Positions 54,573-63,729 of a DNA stretch of 64,000 nucleotides are shown here, piece after piece. The translations under genes were made by a program, and so were the position numbers. Source of the DNA: Alphaproteobacteria bacterium (GTDB lineage Bacteria > Pseudomonadota > Alphaproteobacteria > Thalassobaculales > Thalassobaculaceae). How positions within the stretch are numbered: the first letter of the stretch is position 1; each line of letters opens with the position of its first letter. The stretch is taken from positions 1-64,000 of the forward strand of contig JANSYS010000011.1 of NCBI GenBank assembly GCA_024742275.1, written 5' to 3'. The notes under the pieces are model-generated. The model had not been told where the DNA came from. It made no database searches and saw only the letters and a list, made by a program, of their open reading frames with translations.

Positions 54573-55640
54573 ATGGACGACCTCAAGGTCGCCGTCATCG
54601 GGGCCGGTGTGATCGGCCGCACCCACATCGATACGCTGACCCATGCGCGAGGTCTGTCGTTGTCGGCGATCGTCGATCCGTTTCCGGCCGCACGCGATCT
54701 GGCGGAGCGTCACCAGGTCGCCCACTTCGCAGAGACCGAGGCACTGGTTGCGGCAAAACTCTGCGACGCGGTCGTCATCGCTTCGCCGAACGATACCCAT
54801 GTCGCGATCGCCAAGCGGGTTCTGGATGCAGGCATCCCGATCCTGCTGGAGAAGCCGGTCGCCAGTTCTCTCGCGGACGGTGCGGCGCTGGCGACGGTCG
54901 CTGAGCGGACGGGGGTTCCCGTGCTGGTCGGTCACCACCGCCGGCACAATCCAATCATCAAGGCGGCGAAGCGGGCGATCGACGACGGCGCGATCGGGCC
55001 GCTGGTCATGGCGACCGTGACCTGCGCGATGCTGAAGCCTATGGATTATTTCGACGTCGCCTGGCGCCGCGATCCGGACCAAGGCGGCCCGCTCCTGATC
55101 AACGCCATTCACGAGATTGACCTTTTGCGCCACTTCTTCGGCGAGATCGCGACGGTCCAGGGCACAATGTCGGCCGCCGCACGCGAGCTTCCGGTCGAGG
55201 ACACGACGGCTGCCATCCTCACATTCGAGCGGGACGGTCTCGCCACCATCGCGCTGTCCGACGCCGGTGTCGGGCCTTGGGCCTGGGAGTTGACCTCCGG
55301 GGAGAATCCCGGCCGTTTCCCCAAGCACGACCACATCACCCATCTGTATTCCGGTCGGTCCGGCGGTTTGAGCCTACCGGACCTGTCCCTCTGGACCTAC
55401 GGGCCAGGGGGCAACTGGACCCACCCTCTGACAATGGAGCGGCTAGAGGTGGGTGAAGGCGACACCTACATCGCCCAGATGGAACACTTCGGCGCGGTCG
55501 TGCGGGGCGAAGCGGACCCGTTGGTCACCTGCGAGGACGGCATCCGAAACATGCATGTGGTCGCGGCAATCAAACGGTCGGCCGAAACCGGTCGAGCGGT
55601 CCCTCTCTCGGATCTGGCCGCGGAAGCGGATGTCGCGTGA
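54573..55640 (+). CDS. Gfo/Idh/MocA family oxidoreductase
   Basis: 355 residues. NAD(P)-binding Rossmann domain with GAGVIGRTHIDTL, then SPNDTHVAIAKRVLDAGI and the family's EKPVA. The second domain has NAIHEIDLLRHFFGE, which carries the catalytic His. Members oxidise sugars or related polyols; the substrate here is unknown. The ATG at 54573 follows GGGAGGG. It lies 160 bases after the kinase fusion, and a small CCGCCG/CGGCGG hairpin at 54526-54542 lies between. An epimerase gene follows by 70 bases, perhaps in one operon. Confidence 0.92.
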   Translation: MDDLKVAVIGAGVIGRTHIDTLTHARGLSLSAIVDPFPAARDLAERHQVAHFAETEALVAAKLCDAVVIASPNDTHVAIAKRVLDAGIPILLEKPVASSLADGAALATVAERTGVPVLVGHHRRHNPIIKAAKRAIDDGAIGPLVMATVTCAMLKPMDYFDVAWRRDPDQGGPLLINAIHEIDLLRHFFGEIATVQGTMSAAARELPVEDTTAAILTFERDGLATIALSDAGVGPWAWELTSGENPGRFPKHDHITHLYSGRSGGLSLPDLSLWTYGPGGNWTHPLTMERLEVGEGDTYIAQMEHFGAVVRGEADPLVTCEDGIRNMHVVAAIKRSAETGRAVPLSDLAAEADVA

Positions 55641-55710
55641 CCGGCCGCGCGATCCGACGCGCAAACCGCAAGCGCCGCCGATCGGAACCTCTGAAAACCC
55701 AAGGTGAGCC

Positions 55711-56610
55711 ATGACAGTTCTTATAACCGGCGGCGGCGGTTTCCTCGGCGCCTGGATCATTCGCCGCTTGGCGGCGCGCGGCATCGATATGCGCGTCTTC
55801 GACCGCCGCGAGGACCGGGGCGTCGTCAGAGCGATCGCCGGCGACGTCGCGGACCAGCTTGACTGGAGGACAGGCGATATCGCTGCCGGCTCGGATTTAT
55901 CCCGCGCCGCCGAGGGATGCGACTTCGCGATCCATTTGGCCGCCCTTCTCACGCCCGACTGTGCCGAAAACCCGATCCTCAGCGCTCAGGTCAATCTCAT
56001 AGGGACCCTGAACGTCTTCGAGGCGGCCAAGTCCGCCGGCATGCGCGGGGTCGCCTATGCCAGCAGCGCCGGCGTATTCGGCCCCGACGACGGTGCCGTG
56101 CCCTATCCCACGACCCAATACGGCGCCTTCAAGCTCGCCTGCGAGGGTAGTGCAAGGGCCTATTGGGCAGACGCCCGGATCTCCAGCGTCGGCTTCCGCC
56201 CGGCAATCGTCTACGGACCGGGGCGCGAGACCGGACAAACGGCGGGACCGACCCTGGCCTGCCGCGCGGCAACGGTCGGGCAGTCTTACACCATCGGATA
56301 CTCGGGCCGCGCCGATATGATCTATGTGGACGACGTGGCCGCGGTCTTCGAGGCGGCGGCCACACGATCGTTCGAGGGCGCGCACGCGTTTTCCCTGGTC
56401 GGGGAGGTGGCAGATGTTTCCGAGATCGCCGCCGGCATTCGCCACCACGTGCCGAACGCCGTCATCGACTGGTGCGGTCCGCCCCTGTCCCTGCATCCGG
56501 TGATCGCGCCGAGCCCGATTGGCGCCGTACTCGGAGAGCTGCCGCACACGCCTCTCATCGACGGTTTGGGTCGGACCGTGGCGTTCTATCAGTCGGGCGC
56601 GGTCACATAG
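55711..56610 (+). CDS. NAD-dependent epimerase/dehydratase family protein
   Basis: 299 residues, extended short-chain dehydrogenase. NAD-binding TGGGGFLGAWIIRRL begins the protein, the catalytic Ser is in AYASSAGVFG, and the Tyr/Lys pair is in QYGAFKLACEG (YxxxK). A GRADMIYVDDVAAVFEAA segment closes the sugar-nucleotide-type fold. Following an oxidoreductase gene, it may act on the same carbohydrate. The substrate is unknown. It is convergent with the AraC gene. Confidence 0.88.
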   Translation: MTVLITGGGGFLGAWIIRRLAARGIDMRVFDRREDRGVVRAIAGDVADQLDWRTGDIAAGSDLSRAAEGCDFAIHLAALLTPDCAENPILSAQVNLIGTLNVFEAAKSAGMRGVAYASSAGVFGPDDGAVPYPTTQYGAFKLACEGSARAYWADARISSVGFRPAIVYGPGRETGQTAGPTLACRAATVGQSYTIGYSGRADMIYVDDVAAVFEAAATRSFEGAHAFSLVGEVADVSEIAAGIRHHVPNAVIDWCGPPLSLHPVIAPSPIGAVLGELPHTPLIDGLGRTVAFYQSGAVT

Positions 56611-56653
56611 CGCGCGGGCCGCTCGACGGGCCGCACGCTTTGTCGACGACCGC

Positions 56654-57703
56654 CTACTCAGCCTCCAGTTCCGCCAAGGCAGCCCGGCGGGCCCGTTCCT
56701 TGACCTGCGACGGGGGATAGCCAAACTCCCGATGGAATGCGGTCGCAAAATTCGCCGGACTCGAATAGCCGGCGCGACCGGCCGCTTCCCCGACCGACAG
56801 GCCGTCGCGCTCCAACTGGTCGCGCGCGACTTCAAGGCGGCGCACCCGGGCAAACTCCATCACCGTCTGTCCGTAGCAGTCGCGGAAGACGCGCTGCAGC
56901 GTACTGACGCTCATGCCGGTCCGTCGGGCGATCTCCGGCAGATGCAGTCCACCGTCGAGATTGCGCAGGATCATCTCCCGCGCGGTCTGCGCCCGCACGA
57001 GATCGCGGGACCGCATGTGGCGGGGCACAGGCCGAGACTCCGCGGACCGGAAACCCGAAAGCGCGTCGTGCATCAGGCCGAGGGTGTCCCGCTCGGCGGC
57101 GATCTGCGCCAAGATGCTCTCGTCGCGAGACCGTTCAAGCATGTCCTCCGCAAAGCGGATGGCGGCCGCCGACGGTTCCCATTCCTTCGCGGCAAGATGA
57201 ACTCGCAGGAAAGTGGAGAACTCGGCCGGCACGCCCCCGCTGCCCGCCCCCTGCGTGCGGTCCTCGAACCAAGATAATGGAACGGTGACGAGCAGATGCC
57301 GGGTGTACCGGCCGCGCCCCGCTGTCCGCCGCAACGGAACCGGATGGGTCGACGCCCATAGTCGCCCCACCGCTCCACGGCGCGCGCTCATCGAGAAGGA
57401 ACTACCGTCCACAGCACCGTCGAGCGCGCCTTCAAGCAACAGCAGTATGCAGACGCCCGGCTGCAGCACGGCCTCCTCCGGCCGATTCGTCGTCTCGATG
57501 CCGTCAGTCGCGCGCACAAAGATGCCGGAAGCGAACGAACGGTTTGCCGACTGACGGTCCGTCACGTCGTGCGCCGCATCGTCCGGTGTTGCCGAAATCC
57601 ATTCGACCGGGCGGGAGCTTTTCGGCCTGAGACCGAGCGGCTGCGAGCCCATCCCCGATTGCTCGACAGAGCGGCGCGTGTCTTGGCGGCTGAGATGGCC
57701 CAT
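56654..57703 (-). CDS. AraC-family transcriptional regulator
   Basis: About 349 residues. The C-terminal double helix-turn-helix is clear: HLPEIARRTGMSVSTLQRVFRDCYGQTV and then LSVGEAAGRAGYSSPANFATAFHREFGYPPSQVK. The layout resembles the PchR-type subgroup, which bind siderophores, but there are no siderophore genes nearby. The sensor half is not assignable. The ATG at 57703 is the best start; the open frame goes on to 57775 into an AT-rich region with no ribosome-binding site. Targets are unknown; the neighbouring gap has candidate dyads. Confidence 0.88.
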   Translation of the reverse strand: MGHLSRQDTRRSVEQSGMGSQPLGLRPKSSRPVEWISATPDDAAHDVTDRQSANRSFASGIFVRATDGIETTNRPEEAVLQPGVCILLLLEGALDGAVDGSSFSMSARRGAVGRLWASTHPVPLRRTAGRGRYTRHLLVTVPLSWFEDRTQGAGSGGVPAEFSTFLRVHLAAKEWEPSAAAIRFAEDMLERSRDESILAQIAAERDTLGLMHDALSGFRSAESRPVPRHMRSRDLVRAQTAREMILRNLDGGLHLPEIARRTGMSVSTLQRVFRDCYGQTVMEFARVRRLEVARDQLERDGLSVGEAAGRAGYSSPANFATAFHREFGYPPSQVKERARRAALAELEAE

Positions 57704-58056
57704 TCCTGATGACCCTTCATTCGGAAATGCCTGCTTTACGGATAGGATAGTATTGAAAATGGTTCGCAATATCAAATTCGGTTTTCACAGAGGGGACCTT
57801 TTGCCGCATCGGGTCGGTGCTGGAGCGGCAAATCATTGCAGAGATACGGGGGATAAAAAAATACGAAAACGTCAATAAATGGACTTAAACGTATAAATAT
57901 ACCTAAAATTGTACTGTAAAAGATTCGTCCCTCACGCTCGCGAAACGGGCGCGATCACCGGTGTCCACGGCCCTCGGGCCGCTCTCTCCCGTTCGGCCTA
58001 CAAGATCGGCATTCGACGCACACTAGCCCTGTGGGCGGGTAGAGGGCGTCGAGAGC
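57704..58056. other. AT-rich intergenic region upstream of the AraC gene
   Basis: About 350 bases, with a marked AT-rich core at about 57845-57925 unlike the rest of the window. It contains two dyads: TATTG-N11-CAATA (57751-57771) and GTATA-AA-TATAC (57891-57902). No gene is convincing. Both flanking genes point left, so it should carry the araC-type promoter and the 3' end of the hydrolase operon. Function of the dyads is not shown. Confidence 0.5.
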
Positions 58057-59070
58057 TCAGTCGACCGAGTCACGGATCAGAGGCGAGGTCGAGCAATGAA
58101 TTCCGCCACCGCCCTGGAAAACCTTGTCGTACTTCACCGGCACGATCTCAATGCCCAGCTTGTCCAACGCGTCGGCAGTATGTGGCGACGCTCCCGCCTC
58201 CATGATGACCCGACCGGGTTTCACAGCGATGCAGTTGACCACCCCCGACGGATCGTCCGGATGAACTTCGATGGTGCGAATGCCAAGCTCCTGAAGCTTG
58301 CCCAGGAACCAGAAGGGCAGTTGGGTCGGATTGATGATGGCGGTGTCGACATCGATCATCACCAGCGCGCCGTCGATGTGGAGCCGGTACCCGGTCAGGT
58401 CGACACGCAACAGCTCCACGCCCTGGGCGTTCAGAACCTCCTCGACCTGGCGAGTGCCTTCCTCGTTGACGCGCGATGAACGGCCGATCACGGCGGTCTT
58501 GGAATTCAGCCAGACGAAACTGCCGCCTTCCATCAGGCCGGTGCCATGGATGGTACGCAGGATCGGCATGCCGAGGGCACCAAGCGTCTCTGTGACCGGA
58601 GCCTCCTCCCCACGCCGCACGATCGGCCCCAGCCGGGTCACGATGGCTCCGCCTTTTACCCCGATACAGGAATCGCGGGTGTAGATCGACTTGTGCTTCC
58701 CCGGCGCACAGCGCTTCAGATAGACGACTTCGACTCCCTCCGCGCGGAGCGCGTCCGCCAGCGCGTCGTGCTGCTCCTGCTGCTCCTCCATCGAGTGGAT
58801 CGTATCGCCGCGCCAATACCAGGTCTGGCCCTCGGCATCCCCGTAGGAGCCCAAATGCTCCAGGCGCTTGGCCGGATCGAGGATCTTCATCTCCTCGCCG
58901 GGCCGATGCATCAGCACCATGCGGAGCTGACCGACATCGTTGTCGCAGCCCCACCGGCGACCCCAGACGGTTTCCTGCTGCGACGGACTCTCGAAGCCGG
59001 GCTCAGCGTGGCTCGGGAAAGTCTTGATGGTCATGTTGTAGCGGTATTCGAACTCGCTGACGGCACCCAT
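58057..59070 (-). CDS. Amidinotransferase / dimethylarginine dimethylaminohydrolase-like protein
   Basis: 337 residues of the guanidino-group-modifying superfamily (arginine deiminase, DDAH). Catalytic pieces are all visible: GLMEGGSFVW (acidic pair near residue 177), YRLHIDGALVMID with its His, and the nucleophile C326 in GGGIHCSTSP. Substrates in this family are guanidines or ureas such as methylated arginine or arginine. The ATG at 59070 has GAGGAGG upstream. It is last of a polyamine-type ABC operon, which suggests it hydrolyses the imported compound. Exact substrate not resolved. Confidence 0.82.
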   Translation of the reverse strand: MGAVSEFEYRYNMTIKTFPSHAEPGFESPSQQETVWGRRWGCDNDVGQLRMVLMHRPGEEMKILDPAKRLEHLGSYGDAEGQTWYWRGDTIHSMEEQQEQHDALADALRAEGVEVVYLKRCAPGKHKSIYTRDSCIGVKGGAIVTRLGPIVRRGEEAPVTETLGALGMPILRTIHGTGLMEGGSFVWLNSKTAVIGRSSRVNEEGTRQVEEVLNAQGVELLRVDLTGYRLHIDGALVMIDVDTAIINPTQLPFWFLGKLQELGIRTIEVHPDDPSGVVNCIAVKPGRVIMEAGASPHTADALDKLGIEIVPVKYDKVFQGGGGIHCSTSPLIRDSVD

Positions 59071-59117
59071 GGCCCGTTTCCTCCTCAGTCGTCTTTACAA
59101 CGGTCTCCGGCGGCCGC

Positions 59118-60722
59118 TCAGGCCCCGGATGGCGGCGTCGGCAACACCCATTCGGGTCCGCGCGCCGTCTCCACGTATTCCGGCCAGGGGAAATGCACCG
59201 GCGCGGGGTAGTTCTTGCCAAGCAACGGCGGGACCCAACTCGAACCGCCGATCCCGCCGCCGGTCCGCTGCTCGAACTCCGCCTTGCAGCGGGCAAGCGC
59301 GTCCGGGTTCTGCATCAGTTCCAGGCCCGTGGCCGCAATCACCTTACCCGCGGTGAGGAACATCGGGTCCATCGCCCCAGGCACGCCGCCAAGAGCACAG
59401 TGGCACCAATGAGGTATCTTCACGCCAGGCGCCGGGTTCTTCAACGCCGCCCGGCCGACATAGAGGCGCGCGGTCGGCGTATGCCAGGTCATGTCGGTGT
59501 AGTCGTCGGAGGTGTAGTTCTTCTGCCAGGACGGGAGCTGAGCGCGCAGCTTGGCCTCGCCCTCCTTCGGGTCGACCAGTTGCTCCAGGATCTCGGGGAA
59601 CGGCTCCTCAGGCGGCTCGTAGCCGAGGTTGCGGATCATCTCGCGGCCGAATTCCTTGGCCTCCTTGGTGAAGGTCGGGGCTCCCACCAATTCGAAGTTG
59701 GCGTAGGTGATCTCCGCCAGTGCATTGTTCGCGAGGCCCGGTCGGGTCTTGGTCACCCAGTCGGAACGGACCTCGCAATGGGTCAACCCGGCGACATGCT
59801 CGGCGTTGTTGTCGAGGACCCGCTCGATCGCCTCCGCCATCTCGATGGACGGGCAACGCCAGGCATACTGGATCTGAGAGAACCGCGGCGGCAGGTTGTC
59901 CGCGGTCGCGAAGCCTCCGTTCAGGATCGCTTCATTCAGGGTCCAGGAGCCGCGATGCGGAAGCATGTTCTCCTTGGTGTACTTCGTCGTCGTGTACATC
60001 AGGCACATGGCGTCGAGCGCCGCGGGCGCGCGGGCGATGGCGTGGCTGTTCTGAGAGCCCTTACGTTCGCCGGCCGCCCCCCAGGTCTCGGGGTCGGGGG
60101 ACTCGAAGGTATAGACCTTCGACCAGTAGCAGCCGCAATGGGTCTCCCAGACCACCGTGTTGGAGAGGTCGGGCAGCGAGGTCGGGTGGAAACTGATCAG
60201 CGCGTCGATATCGTCGTAGTAGCCGTGGCTGGCATGGATCGGCTTGGAGCCGCACATCTTCTCCGCCGGCTCGCCGAAGAACTTGATGCGACCGGCGATG
60301 TCGTGCGCCTTCATCGCCGCCTGCATGGCGAGCGCGCCAGTCAGGCCGCCGAGGCCGAGGGCGGAATGCGGATCGGTATGGCCGGCGGCGTAGGGATGCA
60401 CCCCCTCGCGCGGCTTGCGGTAGGGCACCGCCTCCTGGCTGGAGCCGACGACCGCGTCGTATTCCGCATAGCAGGAGATCGTGGGGCCGCCCGTGCCGTT
60501 CTCCCAAGTCGCGCAGAACGCGGTCGGCATCCCGGCCGAACCTGGCTCGACCTCGAAACCCTCGGCTCGAAGACGCTCCACATACCAGGCGGCTGACTTG
60601 TACTCCCGCCACGACGGTTCGTGCAGGTGCCAGATTTCCATGTGATCGCGCGACAGTCGCTCGGCATTTGCGTCCACCCACTCGAGGGCGGTCCGTTTGG
60701 CGGGTGTAATGCGGTCGGTCAT
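59118..60722 (-). CDS. AbgB-like amidohydrolase (M20 peptidase family)
   Basis: 534 residues. Resembles aminobenzoyl-glutamate hydrolase subunit B and other M20D amidases that split N-acyl amino acids. HLHEPSWREYKSAAWYVERLRAEGF opens it, ISCYAEYDAVVG holds the first metal Asp/Glu region, and LISFHPTS is typical of AbgB. Two expected metal positions look altered: GHTDPHSALG where M20D has GHxCGH, and GEPAEKM where GTPAEE is usual. The protein may therefore use a variant metal site. It lies 31 bases after the permease gene and 47 before the DDAH-like gene. Confidence 0.85.
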   Translation of the reverse strand: MTDRITPAKRTALEWVDANAERLSRDHMEIWHLHEPSWREYKSAAWYVERLRAEGFEVEPGSAGMPTAFCATWENGTGGPTISCYAEYDAVVGSSQEAVPYRKPREGVHPYAAGHTDPHSALGLGGLTGALAMQAAMKAHDIAGRIKFFGEPAEKMCGSKPIHASHGYYDDIDALISFHPTSLPDLSNTVVWETHCGCYWSKVYTFESPDPETWGAAGERKGSQNSHAIARAPAALDAMCLMYTTTKYTKENMLPHRGSWTLNEAILNGGFATADNLPPRFSQIQYAWRCPSIEMAEAIERVLDNNAEHVAGLTHCEVRSDWVTKTRPGLANNALAEITYANFELVGAPTFTKEAKEFGREMIRNLGYEPPEEPFPEILEQLVDPKEGEAKLRAQLPSWQKNYTSDDYTDMTWHTPTARLYVGRAALKNPAPGVKIPHWCHCALGGVPGAMDPMFLTAGKVIAATGLELMQNPDALARCKAEFEQRTGGGIGGSSWVPPLLGKNYPAPVHFPWPEYVETARGPEWVLPTPPSGA

Positions 60723-60753
60723 CGGTCGACTCTCCTGGTGAGCGGACCGGCGG

Positions 60754-61551
60754 CTACTTGGTCTCCCGCTTGCGGCGCAACCACAGATCCATGATCAGGA
60801 GAGCGAGGGTCACCGCAATAAGAAGTGTCGCCACCGAGGCGATTGTCGGATCCAGGTGATCCTGGATCCCGTTCCAGATACGTTTTGGCAGAGTGTAGAT
60901 GTTGCGGCTGGTGATGAAGAGCACCATCACGATCTCATCGAATGAGATGGTGAACGCAAAAAGCCCGCCGGAAAGGACTCCCGGCATGATGCTGGGAACG
61001 ATTACCCACCGGACCGTCTGGCCGATCGAGGCTCCCAGATTGCGCGACGCCTGCTCCAGGCGGACGTCGAAGTTCGCCAGCGACGCTGACACCGTGATGA
61101 CCACATACGGGATCGCGACCAGCGTATGGGCCAGGATCACGCCGATATAGGTGTCGACGATTCCGAGGTCGATCCAGAACCGGTACAGGGCCAACGCCTG
61201 AACGATGGTCGGCACGATGATCGGCAACAGCATGAAGGTGCGCACCCGCTCCGACCACGCCGAGGCGATACGCCAGCAACCGATGGCGCAGAGCGTTCCC
61301 AACAGAACCGCGAGAATTGTCGAACTGGTGGCGATCACGACGCTCTGGAACGTCGCGTCCAGCCACTTCTCGTCGCTGAAGAATTTGGCGTAGTGCTCCC
61401 AGGAGATGTGCTCTTTTGGAAGCGAAAGGTAATACTGGTCGGTCACCGACACCGGGAACACGATGATCATCGGCATGACGAGGAAGGCGAGCACGGTCCA
61501 AGCCGCGCCGAGCACCATCAGCCGTCCGAAGCTCCACTTCGTCTCGATCAT
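60754..61551 (-). CDS. ABC transporter permease, polyamine type (PotC-like)
   Basis: 265 residues with six hydrophobic segments. Second permease of the transporter. Conserved EAA loop is near residues 167-185 (EQASRNLGASIGQTVRWVIVPSIMPG). The family preference is polyamine, or compounds such as guanidines and opines, going by PotABCD-type order. The ATG at 61551 lies 13 bases past the first permease stop, typical for co-translation. Confidence 0.9.
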   Translation of the reverse strand: MIETKWSFGRLMVLGAAWTVLAFLVMPMIIVFPVSVTDQYYLSLPKEHISWEHYAKFFSDEKWLDATFQSVVIATSSTILAVLLGTLCAIGCWRIASAWSERVRTFMLLPIIVPTIVQALALYRFWIDLGIVDTYIGVILAHTLVAIPYVVITVSASLANFDVRLEQASRNLGASIGQTVRWVIVPSIMPGVLSGGLFAFTISFDEIVMVLFITSRNIYTLPKRIWNGIQDHLDPTIASVATLLIAVTLALLIMDLWLRRKRETK

Positions 61552-61564
61552 GATACCGATGACC

Positions 61565-62404
61565 TCACGATGAGCCGAACACGCGGCGAAGATCGACGAA
61601 ACGTCCTACGATCGCGAGCAATAGGAACACCCCGAACAACAGCGACGACGACAGCATCGTCGCCTTCCCCCAGAGCAGCGTCTCTTCGAATGCCACGCGG
61701 ATGTATTCGGAGATCATGACCACCTTGCCGCCGCCGAGAATCGCCGGCGTGATGAAAAAGCCGAGAGAGAATACGAAGACCAGCATGCAGGCGGCGATGA
61801 TGCCCGGCCGGCTCAAGGGCAGGTAGACCCAGAGAAAAGCCTGGATCGCCGAACCGCCCAGCCCGCGGGCGGCGGAGACGTATTTCGCGTCGATCGTCCG
61901 GATATTTGCGTAGATCGGCAGAATCGCGAGCGGCAGCATGAAGTGGACCATGCCGATCACCACGCCGATCTCGTTCCGCGCCAGACGCAGCGGCCGATCG
62001 ATCAGGCCGATGAACTGGAGGAATTCGTTGATCGTTCCCTGAGTCCGCAACAACATCACCCAGGCAAAGGCGCGCACGAGGACGCTGAGCCAGAAGGTCA
62101 GCAGGATGCAGAACATCATCATCGTCATCTGCTGCCGCTCGACATGCGCCATGGCGAAGGCTACGACATAGCCGAGAACGACGGTAAGCGCGGTCGTGAG
62201 CAGGCAGATCCGGGCCGTCGTCCACCAAATTTTGTGCAGGAAGTCGCTGGTGAACAACTCCTCGTAGTTGCCGAGACCGGGTACCGGCTCGGTAACGCTG
62301 ATCCACAGGACCTGGATCAGCGGGAACACATAGAAAATAAGCATCAGCGCGACGGCCGGAAGTATCAGCATCCAGTATCGGAACTGCTGTGATGATCCGC
62401 CCAA
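61565..62404 (-). CDS. ABC transporter permease, polyamine type (PotB-like)
   Basis: 279 residues and six hydrophobic segments. The N-terminal RYWMLILPAVALMLIFYVFPLIQVLWIS and the EAA loop (DAKYVSAARGLGGSAIQAFLWVYLPLSRPG) fit the PotB/AfuB group. It works with the PotC-like partner directly downstream. The ligand-binding gene lies 86 bases upstream on the same strand. The start at 62404 gives the common N-terminus; the ribosome-binding site is weak. Confidence 0.9.
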   Translation of the reverse strand: MGGSSQQFRYWMLILPAVALMLIFYVFPLIQVLWISVTEPVPGLGNYEELFTSDFLHKIWWTTARICLLTTALTVVLGYVVAFAMAHVERQQMTMMMFCILLTFWLSVLVRAFAWVMLLRTQGTINEFLQFIGLIDRPLRLARNEIGVVIGMVHFMLPLAILPIYANIRTIDAKYVSAARGLGGSAIQAFLWVYLPLSRPGIIAACMLVFVFSLGFFITPAILGGGKVVMISEYIRVAFEETLLWGKATMLSSSLLFGVFLLLAIVGRFVDLRRVFGSS

Positions 62405-62490
62405 GATTTTTTCCTCCGGCCGTCGTGCGTTGGTCGGGCCCGATGCGATCAGGCCGTTGGGATTAGGCCCCTATCATCACGCCCCTGCGG

Positions 62491-63675
62491 TCAGGCCTGA
62501 GCCTCAAGCCACTTCTCGCGGGAATACTGGTCATTGGTCTTCCCGCTCGAATGCATCTCGCGGTACCAGTTCCCGTTGAACGGCACCTGCTGCGAGAGGT
62601 TGCCCGGCTGGCCTGGGTCATAGGCCTTGAGGTCGTCAGGAACGAGGTCCGCGGCAGCCGGGTTGGCCGGGCCGTTGCCCATGATCTTGAAGAGCTCGAC
62701 CTGCTGAGCGGGGTCCTGCGAGGACGCGATGAACTGCATCGCGGTGTCCTTGCCCGCCGGGTTGCCCTTCGGAACGTTCCACATGCCCGGTGCGACGCAG
62801 CCGCCGGCCCAGGTCCATTCGACCGCACCGTTCATATCGCGGCGCAGCAGGTTGGCGCGGGTGTGCCAGATGTTGCCCATCACCACTTCGCCCTCACGGA
62901 ACAGCTGCTGGCTCTGCGAGCCAGAGCCCCAGATGATGACGTCGTCCTTGATCTCCTTGAACTTGTCGACTGCGCTGTCGATGTCGATCGGATAGACGTC
63001 CTTGGGCGAACGGCCGAGCGCCTGCATGCAGGCTTCCATCATCCCGTTCGGCTGCTTGCGCATCGTCCGGAACCCGGGGAAGTCAGCGGTGTTCCAAAAA
63101 TCGGCCCAGCCGGTCGGAACCTTACCCACAGTTTCTTTGTTATAGGCCAGGATGAAGCTGAACATGTAGTTGACGACGCCGTGGTCAAAGGCGAATTCCG
63201 GCAGCACTTTGCTCTTGTCGACGATGGAGTAGTCGATCTCCTCGATCACCCCCGCATCAGCCAGAACAAGGGTTGTTCCCGCGCCGGTGTCGCAGACGTC
63301 CCAGGTCACAGCGTTGGCCTCGACCATGGCACGGATCTTCGAGCCGAGCGGGCCGGTTCCATCGATCACAACCTTGACACCGGTTGCTTTCTCGAACGGC
63401 TCGCCGAATGCCTTCTGATAGGCATCTACCGCCGGGCCGCCCCAGTTGACGATGACGATCTCGCCGGCCGCATTTGCTTGGCCGCCGCCCAGCGCGACCG
63501 CCGTCGGGACCGCGCCCAGGAAGGCGATCGCCTTCATAAAGGTACGCCTGTCGATTTCGCCCTTCGCCAGACGCTCGGAGGCGATCTCCACGCAGTCGCG
63601 CGCGAAGTCGCTGTCGCAATTGTCCTCGATCTCCGGATAGAGGTCCTTCTCGTACAGTGTCTTCGTCAGACTCAC
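62491..63675 (-). CDS. ABC transporter substrate-binding protein, polyamine type (PotD-like)
   Basis: 394 residues. Periplasmic binding protein with an unusual N-terminus: about 42 charged residues precede a Tat motif DRRTFMKAIAFLGA and the hydrophobic stretch, then cleavage near GGGQANA. The mature part has IVNWGGPAVDAYQKAFGEPFEKATGVKV, SFILAYNKETVGKVPTGWADFW, and DIDSAVDKFKEIKDDVIIWGSG, typical of the SBP_bac_1/PotD group. It is second in the operon and probably binds the compound broken down by the two hydrolases encoded downstream. Confidence 0.9.
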   Translation of the reverse strand: MSLTKTLYEKDLYPEIEDNCDSDFARDCVEIASERLAKGEIDRRTFMKAIAFLGAVPTAVALGGGQANAAGEIVIVNWGGPAVDAYQKAFGEPFEKATGVKVVIDGTGPLGSKIRAMVEANAVTWDVCDTGAGTTLVLADAGVIEEIDYSIVDKSKVLPEFAFDHGVVNYMFSFILAYNKETVGKVPTGWADFWNTADFPGFRTMRKQPNGMMEACMQALGRSPKDVYPIDIDSAVDKFKEIKDDVIIWGSGSQSQQLFREGEVVMGNIWHTRANLLRRDMNGAVEWTWAGGCVAPGMWNVPKGNPAGKDTAMQFIASSQDPAQQVELFKIMGNGPANPAAADLVPDDLKAYDPGQPGNLSQQVPFNGNWYREMHSSGKTNDQYSREKWLEAQA

Positions 63676-63729
63676 TTCAGCCTCCTCAAGTTGGCGGCCG
63701 GCCCCCTGCCGGCCTTGAAAACCGGTCTC

